Assembly (NCBI GenBank): GCA_023386045.1
Contig: JAEWKK010000010.1
Coordinates: 1 to 64,000 of the forward strand
Source: Bacteroidota bacterium
Lineage (GTDB): Bacteria > Bacteroidota > Bacteroidia > Chitinophagales > Chitinophagaceae
Direction: 5' to 3'
DNA: 64,000 nt
The notes under the pieces are model-generated. The model was not told where the DNA came from. It did no database searches and was given only the letters and a program-made list of their open reading frames with translations. Positions 36,571 to 43,432 of the stretch are shown piece after piece. The translations under genes were made by a program, and so were the position numbers. Each line of letters opens with the position of its first letter. Position 1 is the stretch's first letter.

Positions 36571-36571
36571 A

Positions 36572-36590
36572 GCGGTCATAAATAGACCGC
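36572..36590. other. GC-rich hairpin at the IS110 right side
   Basis: Perfect 6-bp stem GCGGTC / GACCGC with a 7-base AT loop directly after the transposase stop. No T-run follows, so it is not a terminator. It could belong to the right end of the element. Confidence 0.55.
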
Positions 36591-36670
36591 CCTAAAGAGG
36601 CTGACATAAAGTCGCCTAAAAAACAAAATTAAAAATATGATCCAATAACTATTGTTATTTAACACAGAAT

Positions 36671-36782
36671 CTTCGTGGCCTTTGTGATCCGGCTGTTCTC
36701 TTTCACTTTTTCAAGCTATTCTTTTTATTTGAAATTTTATTGGAACACGAAGGGCACCAAGAACCACGAAGGCCACAAAGAA
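36671..36782. repeat. Imperfect palindromic repeat, copy 4
   Basis: Left arm CTTCGTGGCCTTTGTGATCC, right arm GGAACACGAAGGGCACCAAG followed by a second ACCACGAAGGCCACAAAG. It is diverged from copies 1-3 but keeps the order, spacing and the inner TTTTTCAAGC, which is shared with copy 5. Confidence 0.75.
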
Positions 36783-36869
36783 TATCGAACAGTAGAACAT
36801 AGAACAAGGAATGATGAAGTAGAGAGATGGTGAATTCGAACTGTTTTAATCTACGGAACTATTAAGGAA

Positions 36870-36897
36870 CCTTAAACCTTAAACTTTAAACTTTAAA
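36870..36897. repeat. 7-bp tandem repeat, four units
   Basis: CCTTAAA x2 then CTTTAAA x2 in a row, in non-coding DNA between repeat copy 4 and a terminator. Confidence 0.85.
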
Positions 36898-36949
36898 CAA
36901 ACCAACTTGTAATCACAAAGAAAACCTCCCGTCTTCCCGGTTAAAAAAC

Positions 36950-36985
36950 CAAAGCCCCCGAATTCCGGGGACTTTTTTTCTGTGT
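36950..36985 (-). terminator. Terminator of the 184-residue gene
   Basis: Minus strand: AGTCCCCG, a short AT loop, CGGGGGCT (one mismatch), then TTTGGTTTTTT. It lies 20-50 bp after the stop at 37003. A T-run also exists on the plus strand, so it could work both ways. Confidence 0.75.
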
Positions 36986-37002
36986 AGACATCAACCATAG
37001 GC

Positions 37003-37557
37003 TTACAGGGTAAATTGTTTAGATGATTTACGTCCTGCCAGGTCGGTGGCAGTGATGCTGACAAGGGTTCCAACAACGTTGCTGTTGGGCATACCGCAGG
37101 TGAAGATCCAGCTCAGTCCATCGGACTGCATGATGGCATCACCTTCTTCCAACAGGTTGCCATTGCTTTCGATGCGGAACTTCACGGTGTTCACGCGGCC
37201 GTTGTCGAAGGCCTGCACGGAAAGGATGTCGCCGATGCTGCCTTTGTAGAGGGAGCTGTCGATCTCCAGGATTTCCGGGGGCTTGCAAAAATCGGCGATG
37301 GCCAATTGGTAGGCGCGCTGACCTTTTTTTGCTTTGGACTTGTAGAACTGCAGCAACACGGGGTTGTTGATTGCTGCTTTTGCATACACGGTGGCCATGC
37401 GGAACAGGTTGCGTGCGGCCTGTTGTGCGGATGAATAAACGGAGGACACATGCGGTGATCGGGAAACGATGGTCTGTCCATCCATTTGCCGGAACACCAG
37501 GTCGTCGATCTTGCCACTCAATCCCTTGGTGACAATGTTGTTTCTTGACTTTGGCAT
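37003..37557 (-). CDS. Hypothetical protein, Bacteroidota DUF6266-like start
   Basis: 184 residues, no signal peptide or membrane segment. The N-terminus (MPKSRNNIVTKGLSGKIDDLVFRQMDGQTIVSRSP) has a GLSGKxxxLVFR pattern that recalls DUF6266-type Bacteroidota proteins, which start GxxGGxSGKxGxxV; I am not certain of the link. The middle is helical (QQAARNLFRMATVYAKAAINNP), the C-terminal half beta-rich (about 90-184, ending ATDLAGRKSSKQFTL). Its DNA looks more GC-rich than its neighbours. It is set between palindromic-repeat copies 4 and 5. Function unknown. Confidence 0.7.
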   Translation of the reverse strand: MPKSRNNIVTKGLSGKIDDLVFRQMDGQTIVSRSPHVSSVYSSAQQAARNLFRMATVYAKAAINNPVLLQFYKSKAKKGQRAYQLAIADFCKPPEILEIDSSLYKGSIGDILSVQAFDNGRVNTVKFRIESNGNLLEEGDAIMQSDGLSWIFTCGMPNSNVVGTLVSITATDLAGRKSSKQFTL

Positions 37558-37685
37558 AAAAACATTTTTAAAAAGTGAATGAAGATTGTTTACACCCCAT
37601 GGACTGGAGCTGAGCGAAGCAGGATTATTCTTACGCTGTTAAATAAAAACTAATGCGTATAACGGGGAGGTTCGGGCGAAAAATT

Positions 37686-37795
37686 GATTGATGGTTGATT
37701 GTAGGTTGATCGAAGGATGAACGAAGGAAGAACGTAGGTTGATTGTAGAACGACCGTACGGTGAATGTAGGTTGATTGTACAACCATTGTACAGT
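37686..37795. repeat. Degenerate 11-bp tandem repeat, ten units
   Basis: Ten consecutive 11-bp units in perfect register, consensus GATTGTAGGTT, with unit variants such as GATCGAAGGAT and GAACGTAGGTT. No indels break the 11-bp phase across 110 bp. It encodes no supported protein and has no spacers, so it is not a CRISPR array. Confidence 0.85.
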
Positions 37796-37822
37796 TGCAG
37801 GGTGACTATGAAGTGAGAACTG

Positions 37823-37839
37823 GTCTATGGACCATAGAC
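37823..37839. repeat. 17-bp perfect palindrome
   Basis: GTCTATGG-A-CCATAGAC, followed at 37841-37849 by a second short palindrome ATGGaCCAT. Non-coding. Confidence 0.75.
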
Positions 37840-37915
37840 TATGGACCATGGACTACTCTTTACAGAAACGACGTCACTTGTGAACTTATAATCTTGTAAA
37901 CTTTTTAAAACCGCG

Positions 37916-38045
37916 TTGTGTTCTTCGTGCATCCTCTGTGTCGTTTGTGTTCCTGCCGTTCATTTTTCTCCTATTCAAGCTTTTTATTTAAGAAGGTTTT
38001 TTTAGGAGCACAGAGGACACAGAGAACCACTGAGTTCACAAAGAA
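37916..38045. repeat. Imperfect palindromic repeat, copy 5
   Basis: Left arm GTTCTTCGTG...GTGTTCCTGCC; right arm GGAGCACAGAGGACACAGAG followed by ACCACTGAGTTCACAAAGAA. The inner part shares TTCAAGC and TTTTTATTT with copy 4. It is the most diverged copy, and the last one to the right. Confidence 0.7.
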
Positions 38046-38180
38046 TATCCAACATCCTTATAGGATTATAAGCGTGACAGATAAAGAGAGTTTGAATAAA
38101 TAAAGTATTGAAAAATAGGCGTTTAATTCATTTTATAATTGAATTTTTAATAATATTACACTTCAACACTCTAACTGCAA

Positions 38181-39038
38181 ATGAAAAAATATTTTTACCA
38201 TGATGGTCAAAATCAATTTGGCCCATTCGATCTTGAAGGTTTACGTTCTAAAAATCTAATTCAAAGCACACCAATTTGGTATCAAGGACTGGAAAAATGG
38301 ACTCCTGCAGGTCAGATTGAAGAATTAAAAGTTTTATTCGAAGGTGTTCCTCCACCGTTTCATGCTGAACCAATAAATACCCAGGATTATTACACACCAC
38401 CTTACTATCAACAAGAAAATAATAAAAGAAGTTATAAGAAACCTTTGCTTATAGGTGTTTCAGTATTACTTGGAATATTTCTTTTTGCTGCAATTATTAA
38501 AAATTCAAACACTCCAAAATCAGATTTACATATTGCTGCAGCTAGAGAAAACTCAGATTCATCAGCTGGTGTCCAGGAAAAATCAGATAAAGAAAAACTA
38601 GCAGAACTTGAAAAGAAAGAATTAGAAAGAAAAAGGTTGAGTGAGGAAAGGTTTAAAAAGAATATGAATTACCGAAACAATTGGAATGAATATATCAAAG
38701 CCGAACCCAACCCCGACTATAAAATTAATTCTTTCGGAGGAGTTTATAACCTTAGAATAGCTGTTGCCAATAACACAGATAAAATTATTGATGAAGTGAT
38801 TGTAGCAATAGATTATTATAAAGCCAGTGGAAGTGTTTATACAAGATTGGTTCCCATATCCAATATCCAACCCGAATCGTATAGTATTGAAAACATACCT
38901 GATACAGATAGAGGGCTCAGAATACAAACCAGGATCATAAAAATCACTTCAAGGTCATTACAATTTTGCTATAATGAAGATTATTATGGCGTCAGAGGAA
39001 TCAGTGGTGATGCAAGTGACCCGTGGTTTTGCAAATGA
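38181..39038 (+). CDS. GYF_2-domain membrane protein
   Basis: 285 residues. An N-terminal GYF_2 (DUF4339-like) domain (about 1-53) has F-Y-H-D-G, GPFDLEGL and WYQGLEKWTPAGQ, the usual proline-peptide-binding-like signature. A transmembrane helix follows (about 92-110, LLIGVSVLLGIFLFAAII), then a Lys/Glu-rich coiled coil (about 130-165), and a C-terminal extracytoplasmic beta-rich region (about 180-285), which includes VGxxIDYYKASGSVYTR. The function is unknown; proteins with this layout are common in Bacteroidota. It stands alone, with no operon partners. Confidence 0.75.
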   Translation: MKKYFYHDGQNQFGPFDLEGLRSKNLIQSTPIWYQGLEKWTPAGQIEELKVLFEGVPPPFHAEPINTQDYYTPPYYQQENNKRSYKKPLLIGVSVLLGIFLFAAIIKNSNTPKSDLHIAAARENSDSSAGVQEKSDKEKLAELEKKELERKRLSEERFKKNMNYRNNWNEYIKAEPNPDYKINSFGGVYNLRIAVANNTDKIIDEVIVAIDYYKASGSVYTRLVPISNIQPESYSIENIPDTDRGLRIQTRIIKITSRSLQFCYNEDYYGVRGISGDASDPWFCK

Positions 39039-39090
39039 TATAAGCAAGTTCAACCTGAAGTCTTGAAAAACCTAAGTGTACCACCTCAAA

Positions 39091-39211
39091 GATCCATGAG
39101 GTATTTAAGTAGATGCATGAGGGTGATTCATGCACTCTTCATGCATTAGGTAGGGCGTAGGTAGGGCGAAGGTATGCTTCAGGGCCCCTTCGGGACCCTT
39201 CAGGATGACAA
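39091..39211. repeat. Second stretch of 11-bp periodic DNA
   Basis: Eleven consecutive 11-bp windows keep register across 121 bp: for example TGATTCATGCA, CTCTTCATGCA, TTAGGTAGGGC, GTAGGTAGGGC, GAAGGTATGCT. The last two windows form an inverted pair (AGGGcCCC / GGGaCCCT). Two CATGAGG copies are spaced 21-22 bp. Similarity between units is lower than at 37686-37795. Confidence 0.6.
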
Positions 39212-39249
39212 TTTCCTTTAGTCAAGAGTAGCATTGATTTTAAATAAAA

Positions 39250-40866
39250 TCAAATTGGTGGTAACCCAAGTTCTTTAAGAAAGGCATTATGTGTATTCCT
39301 GGCTTCGTTTATTTTATTTTCAATTGCAACCAGTTTCTCATTTACCTCAAGCAGGTTTATTTCTTCCTCAGCAACTGCATTACTCACATACCTTGAAATA
39401 TTCAGGTTGTAATCGTTCTGTTCAATTTCCGCCATCGAAACCTTACGGGAATACCTTTCAACGTCTAACCGGTTTTTGTAAGTTTCAACTATTCTCTCAA
39501 TATGTTCCGGAAGCAACCTGTTTTGCCTTTTGCCTTTTTCAAAATTCCCTTCGCCGCTGGCATTGATAAAAAGTACATCGTCAAACTTCTTGCACTTCTT
39601 CAAAACAATAATGCAAACAGGAATGCCGGTGGAGAAGAAGAGGTTGGCCGGCAGACCAATTACTGTATCAATATTACCATCTTTCAACAATTTGGTGCGA
39701 ATCTTTTGTTCTACACCGCCGCGGAACAATACACCATGCGGAAGAATGATGGCCATTGTTCCTTCCTTTCCCAGGAAGTGAAAGCCATGCAGCAGGAAAG
39801 CAAAATCGGCAGCGGATTTTGGTGCAACGCCATAACTCTTAAAACGAAAATCTTCGCCGGTGGTTTCTGATGCCTCCCATTTTAAACTGAAGGGTGGGTT
39901 AGCAACAACCGCATCAAACTCCGCCTTTTTAGCGGGGTTCATTTCATTGAGCACCGGCCATTCGTTCTTCAAGGTATCGCCGTGGAAGATTTCAAACTCG
40001 GTATCCTTTACGCCATGCAGGAGCATATTCATGCGGGCAAGGTTATACGTTGTGATGTTGTTTTCCTGCCCGTAAATTTTTCCAATGGTGCCGCCTCCAT
40101 CTTTCATTTCGTGCCGCACATTCAGCAAGAGGGAACCCGAACCACAGGCAAAATCCAGCACCTTATCCAGTTTTTTCTTTTTGCCAAGAGAAGGGTTCTG
40201 ACTGTCCAGCGTAACGATCTCTGAAAGGATGGTAGAAATTTGTTGAGGCGTATAAAACTCACCGGCTTTTTTACCCGAACCTGCGGCAAATTGACCAATC
40301 AGGTATTCATAAGCATCGCCTAAGGTGTCACTGTCCGTTGAGAAGTTCTTTATGCCTTCAGAAATCTTCTGAATAATGGTGCATAGCTTTTTATTCCGGT
40401 CTGTATAGGTTTTACCCAGCTTGTCTGAGTTCAGGTTGATCTCGGAGAACAAACCCTGGAAATTGCTTTCAAAGGATTGTTCTTCTATGTATTTAAAACC
40501 CTTCTCCAACGTATGCAATAATTCTTCATCCTGCTTGCGGGCCATTTCCGAAATATTGCTCCACAGGTGTTGCGGCTCTATTACATAATGCACTTTGCGG
40601 CGCATTTGTTTTTCAAACTCTGTTACATCGGCGGCATTGGCCTTGTACCAAACGGCTAATGGTGAACGTTTGTCTTCTTTGTCCAGTACAGGATAATCAT
40701 TGCCCAATTCTTTTTTTGCTGATGCCTCGTAATTATCCGAGAGATAGCGCAGGAATAAAAACGAAAGCATATAATCCCTGAAGTCATCGGCATTCATAGC
40801 GCCACGCAAATCATCGGCAATGGCCCATAATGTTCTTCCTAATTGTTGTTGTTCTATAGCAGTCAT
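39250..40866 (-). CDS. hsdM: Type I restriction-modification DNA methyltransferase subunit
   Basis: 538 residues, normal for HsdM. The N-terminal helical domain (about 1-150; MNADDFRDYMLSFLFLRYLSDNY) binds the specificity subunit. FYTPQQISTILSEIV leads to the S-adenosylmethionine loop DFACGSGSLLLN (about 239-250) and the N6-adenine motif VVANPPFSLKWE (about 320). It methylates adenine at the sites chosen by HsdS. Last gene of the hsdR-hsdS-X-PIN-hsdM operon, 24 bp after the PIN gene. The conserved motifs are all intact. Confidence 0.96.
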   Translation of the reverse strand: MTAIEQQQLGRTLWAIADDLRGAMNADDFRDYMLSFLFLRYLSDNYEASAKKELGNDYPVLDKEDKRSPLAVWYKANAADVTEFEKQMRRKVHYVIEPQHLWSNISEMARKQDEELLHTLEKGFKYIEEQSFESNFQGLFSEINLNSDKLGKTYTDRNKKLCTIIQKISEGIKNFSTDSDTLGDAYEYLIGQFAAGSGKKAGEFYTPQQISTILSEIVTLDSQNPSLGKKKKLDKVLDFACGSGSLLLNVRHEMKDGGGTIGKIYGQENNITTYNLARMNMLLHGVKDTEFEIFHGDTLKNEWPVLNEMNPAKKAEFDAVVANPPFSLKWEASETTGEDFRFKSYGVAPKSAADFAFLLHGFHFLGKEGTMAIILPHGVLFRGGVEQKIRTKLLKDGNIDTVIGLPANLFFSTGIPVCIIVLKKCKKFDDVLFINASGEGNFEKGKRQNRLLPEHIERIVETYKNRLDVERYSRKVSMAEIEQNDYNLNISRYVSNAVAEEEINLLEVNEKLVAIENKINEARNTHNAFLKELGLPPI

Positions 40867-40890
40867 GGTTAGTTTGTGCAGTCTGCGGTC

Positions 40891-41379
40891 TTAAACAAAT
40901 AGCTGCCCCAACACCGCATTCAATGGATCATTTAAGTCAAAAAATTTTATTTGGGTAAGATGAAGGTCAGTGAGTGGTTTAATGTAGTTCTTATAGCTCT
41001 TTGCATCTTTTGAAATGATAGCATCAATGTTACGGTTATGTGTTTGCGCTAAAATCTTTACATCATTGGTGATGATGCTACGATTATAAATGGCGATGCT
41101 TCCTTTTTTTTCCCTGATTGCCTTATGGAAATTACCGGCAGTTTCGCCATCCCGAAAGTCAAATGCTTCTATTTGCAAATTATCCAGCGGCAGATTTGAG
41201 GGGTCATCGCCAACCGCGTATTCAGCAACGGCAATTGTTGAAAGGTGAATTGTGATTTTTTCAGTAAGAAAGTGGCGGAAATAATCCAGGGCATTTAGAT
41301 GAAGCGCATCATTTTCATCCATCAGACGGATGCAAAATGAGGTATCAAGCATAATGCTCTGTATATTCAGCTTACTCAT
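40891..41379 (-). CDS. PIN-domain ribonuclease-like protein inside the hsd operon
   Basis: 162 residues. The four acidic residues of a PIN active site are visible in order: D12 (SIMLDTSFC), E53 (TIAVAEYAVG), D106 (SIITNDVKIL) and D125 (DAIISKDAKSY). It is a single-domain protein, shaped like VapC-type RNases. Its start overlaps the stop of the 260-residue gene by 8 bp, which suggests translational coupling, and it ends 24 bp before hsdM. PIN proteins in toxin-antitoxin pairs cut RNA. Here the obvious partner is the unknown upstream gene, but that it acts as an antitoxin is inference. Confidence 0.82.
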   Translation of the reverse strand: MSKLNIQSIMLDTSFCIRLMDENDALHLNALDYFRHFLTEKITIHLSTIAVAEYAVGDDPSNLPLDNLQIEAFDFRDGETAGNFHKAIREKKGSIAIYNRSIITNDVKILAQTHNRNIDAIISKDAKSYKNYIKPLTDLHLTQIKFFDLNDPLNAVLGQLFV

Positions 41380-42154
41380 AAGCCGCTCCTCGTACGTCTT
41401 TCAGCCATGCATCTTTATCCTTTACTTTCTTCCAGTTGGCAGAAGCTTTTTTAATTAGTTTTTGAAGTGCCGCTTCATTATAGTTAGGGTCATGGGTAAG
41501 AAAATCAACCAACTCTAAATCTTTCAACTCACCGGAGGCAATGTTTTGTTTTCCCTTTACCCACAGACCGTAGATTTTAAACAGCTTATTGTCGCCGGTT
41601 GTTAATTGCTCTTTGGATGCTTTTACGGGCAACTTGCCATAGCGACCGGTAAGTATGTGAAGATTTACTCTGTTTAGACCGCCTTCTTCATAAATTTCGC
41701 CATAGAGGTAAAGACTTGTATTTACCCAGTCGGTATGTGGGGCAATAAAGCCGCTTTCTTTATCAATCTTAATCAAAGGTTCCTCTTGTGCCACTGAAGA
41801 AGAAAAAACGAATTGCCTACCGGTAGCATAAGCTTTTTGCTGCCATTTATTAAAAACAGCTGCCGCTTTTGGTTCCAACAAATCCGTAGTGCCTTGCCTG
41901 CCCACTTCGGTTAACAAGGCAGAAGCCATAATAACCTTAGCTAAAGGCAGATAAAAAAGATTTTTTACAGACCCCTCTTTAACCTCGTAAGAGACTTTTG
42001 GCCGCTCGTCTTTTTCAGCCTTTGTTGGAAACAAAATAGTTTCAACATCAGCCAGCAACTCTTTTGTTTCCGAGATGTCAATATCACGGGGATTTAAGCT
42101 GCCGTCTGTGGTTTTGCCTGTAATTGTTACTGATATGTACCCTATTGCTTCCAT
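41372..42154 (-). CDS. Unknown protein, coupled to the PIN gene inside the hsd operon
   Basis: 260 residues, soluble, no signal peptide. I cannot place it in a family. A beta-rich N-terminus (IGYISVTITGKTTDG) and a segment KVSYEVKEGSVKNLFYLPLAKV are followed by helices (about 80-115), then more strands (SLYLYGEIYEEGGLNRVNLHILTGRYGKLPVKAS) and a helical, Lys-rich C-terminus with KKASANWKKVKDKDAWLKDV. The 8-bp overlap with the PIN gene and the 63-bp gap to hsdS place it in the operon. Its role could be as a PIN antitoxin, an RNA/DNA-binding factor, or a structural partner of the Hsd complex; I cannot decide from sequence. Confidence 0.75.
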   Translation of the reverse strand: MEAIGYISVTITGKTTDGSLNPRDIDISETKELLADVETILFPTKAEKDERPKVSYEVKEGSVKNLFYLPLAKVIMASALLTEVGRQGTTDLLEPKAAAVFNKWQQKAYATGRQFVFSSSVAQEEPLIKIDKESGFIAPHTDWVNTSLYLYGEIYEEGGLNRVNLHILTGRYGKLPVKASKEQLTTGDNKLFKIYGLWVKGKQNIASGELKDLELVDFLTHDPNYNEAALQKLIKKASANWKKVKDKDAWLKDVRGAAYE

Positions 42155-42217
42155 TTATGCTGATCTTCAAAATTATGGTCTTTACAGTAAATAATTTAAT
42201 AATAAAGAATCCTTTGA

Positions 42218-43432
42218 TCAAGCTTCCTTTACTTCCGGAAACAATCCCTGCATCAATCCCTTTTTATGTTGTTTGAGTGCTTCTATTTTTTCTGCTTGTG
42301 CTGTTATGTGTTCATCTAAAGAAGAAAGGCAAGAGGCGATTTTTTGTTGTTCTTTTTCCGAAGCCGGAATATTGATTTGAACCTTTTCTAAATTTTCAAC
42401 TGAAAGGCCTGGTTGCGCTTGACCTGTAGCATATTGATTTAGGTTAAGATAATTGAGCATATAAAATAACCACTTCGTATCAACATCTTTCACTGGTGTT
42501 ACAACCACTGCATGCTCTGTAGCATGAAACCTACCATCGGCCAGAGTAACATTGCCGCAAAGTGCACCTTGTCTTCCAATTAATGAATAAGTTCCTGTGT
42601 GAGTATATGAGTTAGTATAGCCTCTTAATCCATTCCCTCCATAACACGGATATAAGTCATCGCTTCTATTTTCTTTAATTTCTGAAGCACTAACAAATTT
42701 CCCAGCCTGCATTTTGGAAACGCTTTTTAATGTTTTCTCCTCCCACTCCCCACTATCCCTAAACTCCGCAAACCGCAGCTTCGGCACTGTTTCACTTTCG
42801 GCGGGAAAAAGCTGTTGCATCAGCCCTTTTTTATGGGATTTGAGTGCTTTGAGTTTGCCGGTTTCTGCAGTTATTAAATCATCTAAAGAAGAAAGACAAT
42901 CGGCAATTTTTTGTTGTTCTTTATTATTTGTCGGTAGAACTAATGACTTGGATAGAAAAGTTTCATTTGTAATATTAATTGTATTCTTTGCGCCTTTCTG
43001 AACGATTGATGAAAGATAATTAAAGGCGTTTTCCGCTGATTCGAAATAGCTGTCAATAATGTAACCTAGTGCCGTAGTTTCAGGTGTAAAAACACCATAT
43101 AGCGGTGAAACAATTACTGGCATCGAAACCTTACTTTGCTTGATGATTCCATAAGGAAAATCTCCAGTTGGGCTTTTAGTATAAATGATGTCACCAGGTA
43201 CAACCCGTTTATAATGCCCTGTTGATGCCGCCGAAAAACTTCTTCCTAAATGTTCTATTTGATTAATCACTCCTTTATGCACGGATACTGAAAATACTTG
43301 TTCTGATCCATCACTTTTTAAACCATGTTCTGTCAAAACTTCAGACAGCTTTCTTTCACTCCAATCCGGATTGTTGTGAAATTCAGGAAACCGAAGTCTT
43401 TTAATTTTTGTTTTTTTTATCTCTTTATTCAT
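42218..43432 (-). CDS. hsdS: Type I restriction-modification specificity subunit
   Basis: 404 residues with two target-recognition domains (about 20-165 and 215-360). Each is followed by a conserved coiled-coil spacer: QQKIADCLSSLDDLITAETGKLK... and QQKIASCLSSLDEHITAQAEKIE..., both ending KGLMQ-x-LFPE. This internal duplication is normal for HsdS and sets a bipartite target site, which cannot be predicted here. It overlaps hsdR by 8 bp. The two spacers are similar in sequence, so exchange between the two halves is possible. Confidence 0.95.
   Translation of the reverse strand: MNKEIKKTKIKRLRFPEFHNNPDWSERKLSEVLTEHGLKSDGSEQVFSVSVHKGVINQIEHLGRSFSAASTGHYKRVVPGDIIYTKSPTGDFPYGIIKQSKVSMPVIVSPLYGVFTPETTALGYIIDSYFESAENAFNYLSSIVQKGAKNTINITNETFLSKSLVLPTNNKEQQKIADCLSSLDDLITAETGKLKALKSHKKGLMQQLFPAESETVPKLRFAEFRDSGEWEEKTLKSVSKMQAGKFVSASEIKENRSDDLYPCYGGNGLRGYTNSYTHTGTYSLIGRQGALCGNVTLADGRFHATEHAVVVTPVKDVDTKWLFYMLNYLNLNQYATGQAQPGLSVENLEKVQINIPASEKEQQKIASCLSSLDEHITAQAEKIEALKQHKKGLMQGLFPEVKEA

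Larger units (their letters stand above)
35331..36595 (+). mobile_element. IS110-family insertion sequence
   Basis: One full-length transposase gene preceded by about 200 bp of structured non-coding DNA and followed by a GC-rich hairpin (36572-36590). IS110 elements lack terminal inverted repeats, so the ends cannot be set from this sequence; the bounds given are the structured parts. The element lies between palindromic-repeat copies 3 and 4. Related IS110 elements in other bacteria target REP-like palindromes through a bridge RNA, which fits this location. Confidence 0.65.
36591..37002. other. About 410-bp gap: repeat copy 4, 7-bp tandem repeat, terminator
   Basis: No gene is seen. It contains palindromic repeat copy 4 (36671-36782), four tandem units of CYTTAAA (36870-36897) and the terminator at 36950-36985. 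Confidence 0.7.
37558..38180. other. 623-bp gap: 11-bp tandem repeat, palindromes, repeat copy 5
   Basis: No gene is supported. It holds an 11-bp tandem repeat (37686-37795), a 17-bp palindrome (37823-37839) and palindromic repeat copy 5 (37916-38045), each listed separately. Confidence 0.75.

Noticed and set aside
37686..37795. CRISPR-like array
   Set aside because: The 11-bp units are adjacent with no unique spacers and no cas genes are nearby.
37631..37849. 72-residue minus-strand frame across the 11-bp repeat
   Set aside because: It is the translation of the tandem repeat (NQPTF-like runs) and palindromes; no start signal or homology pattern.
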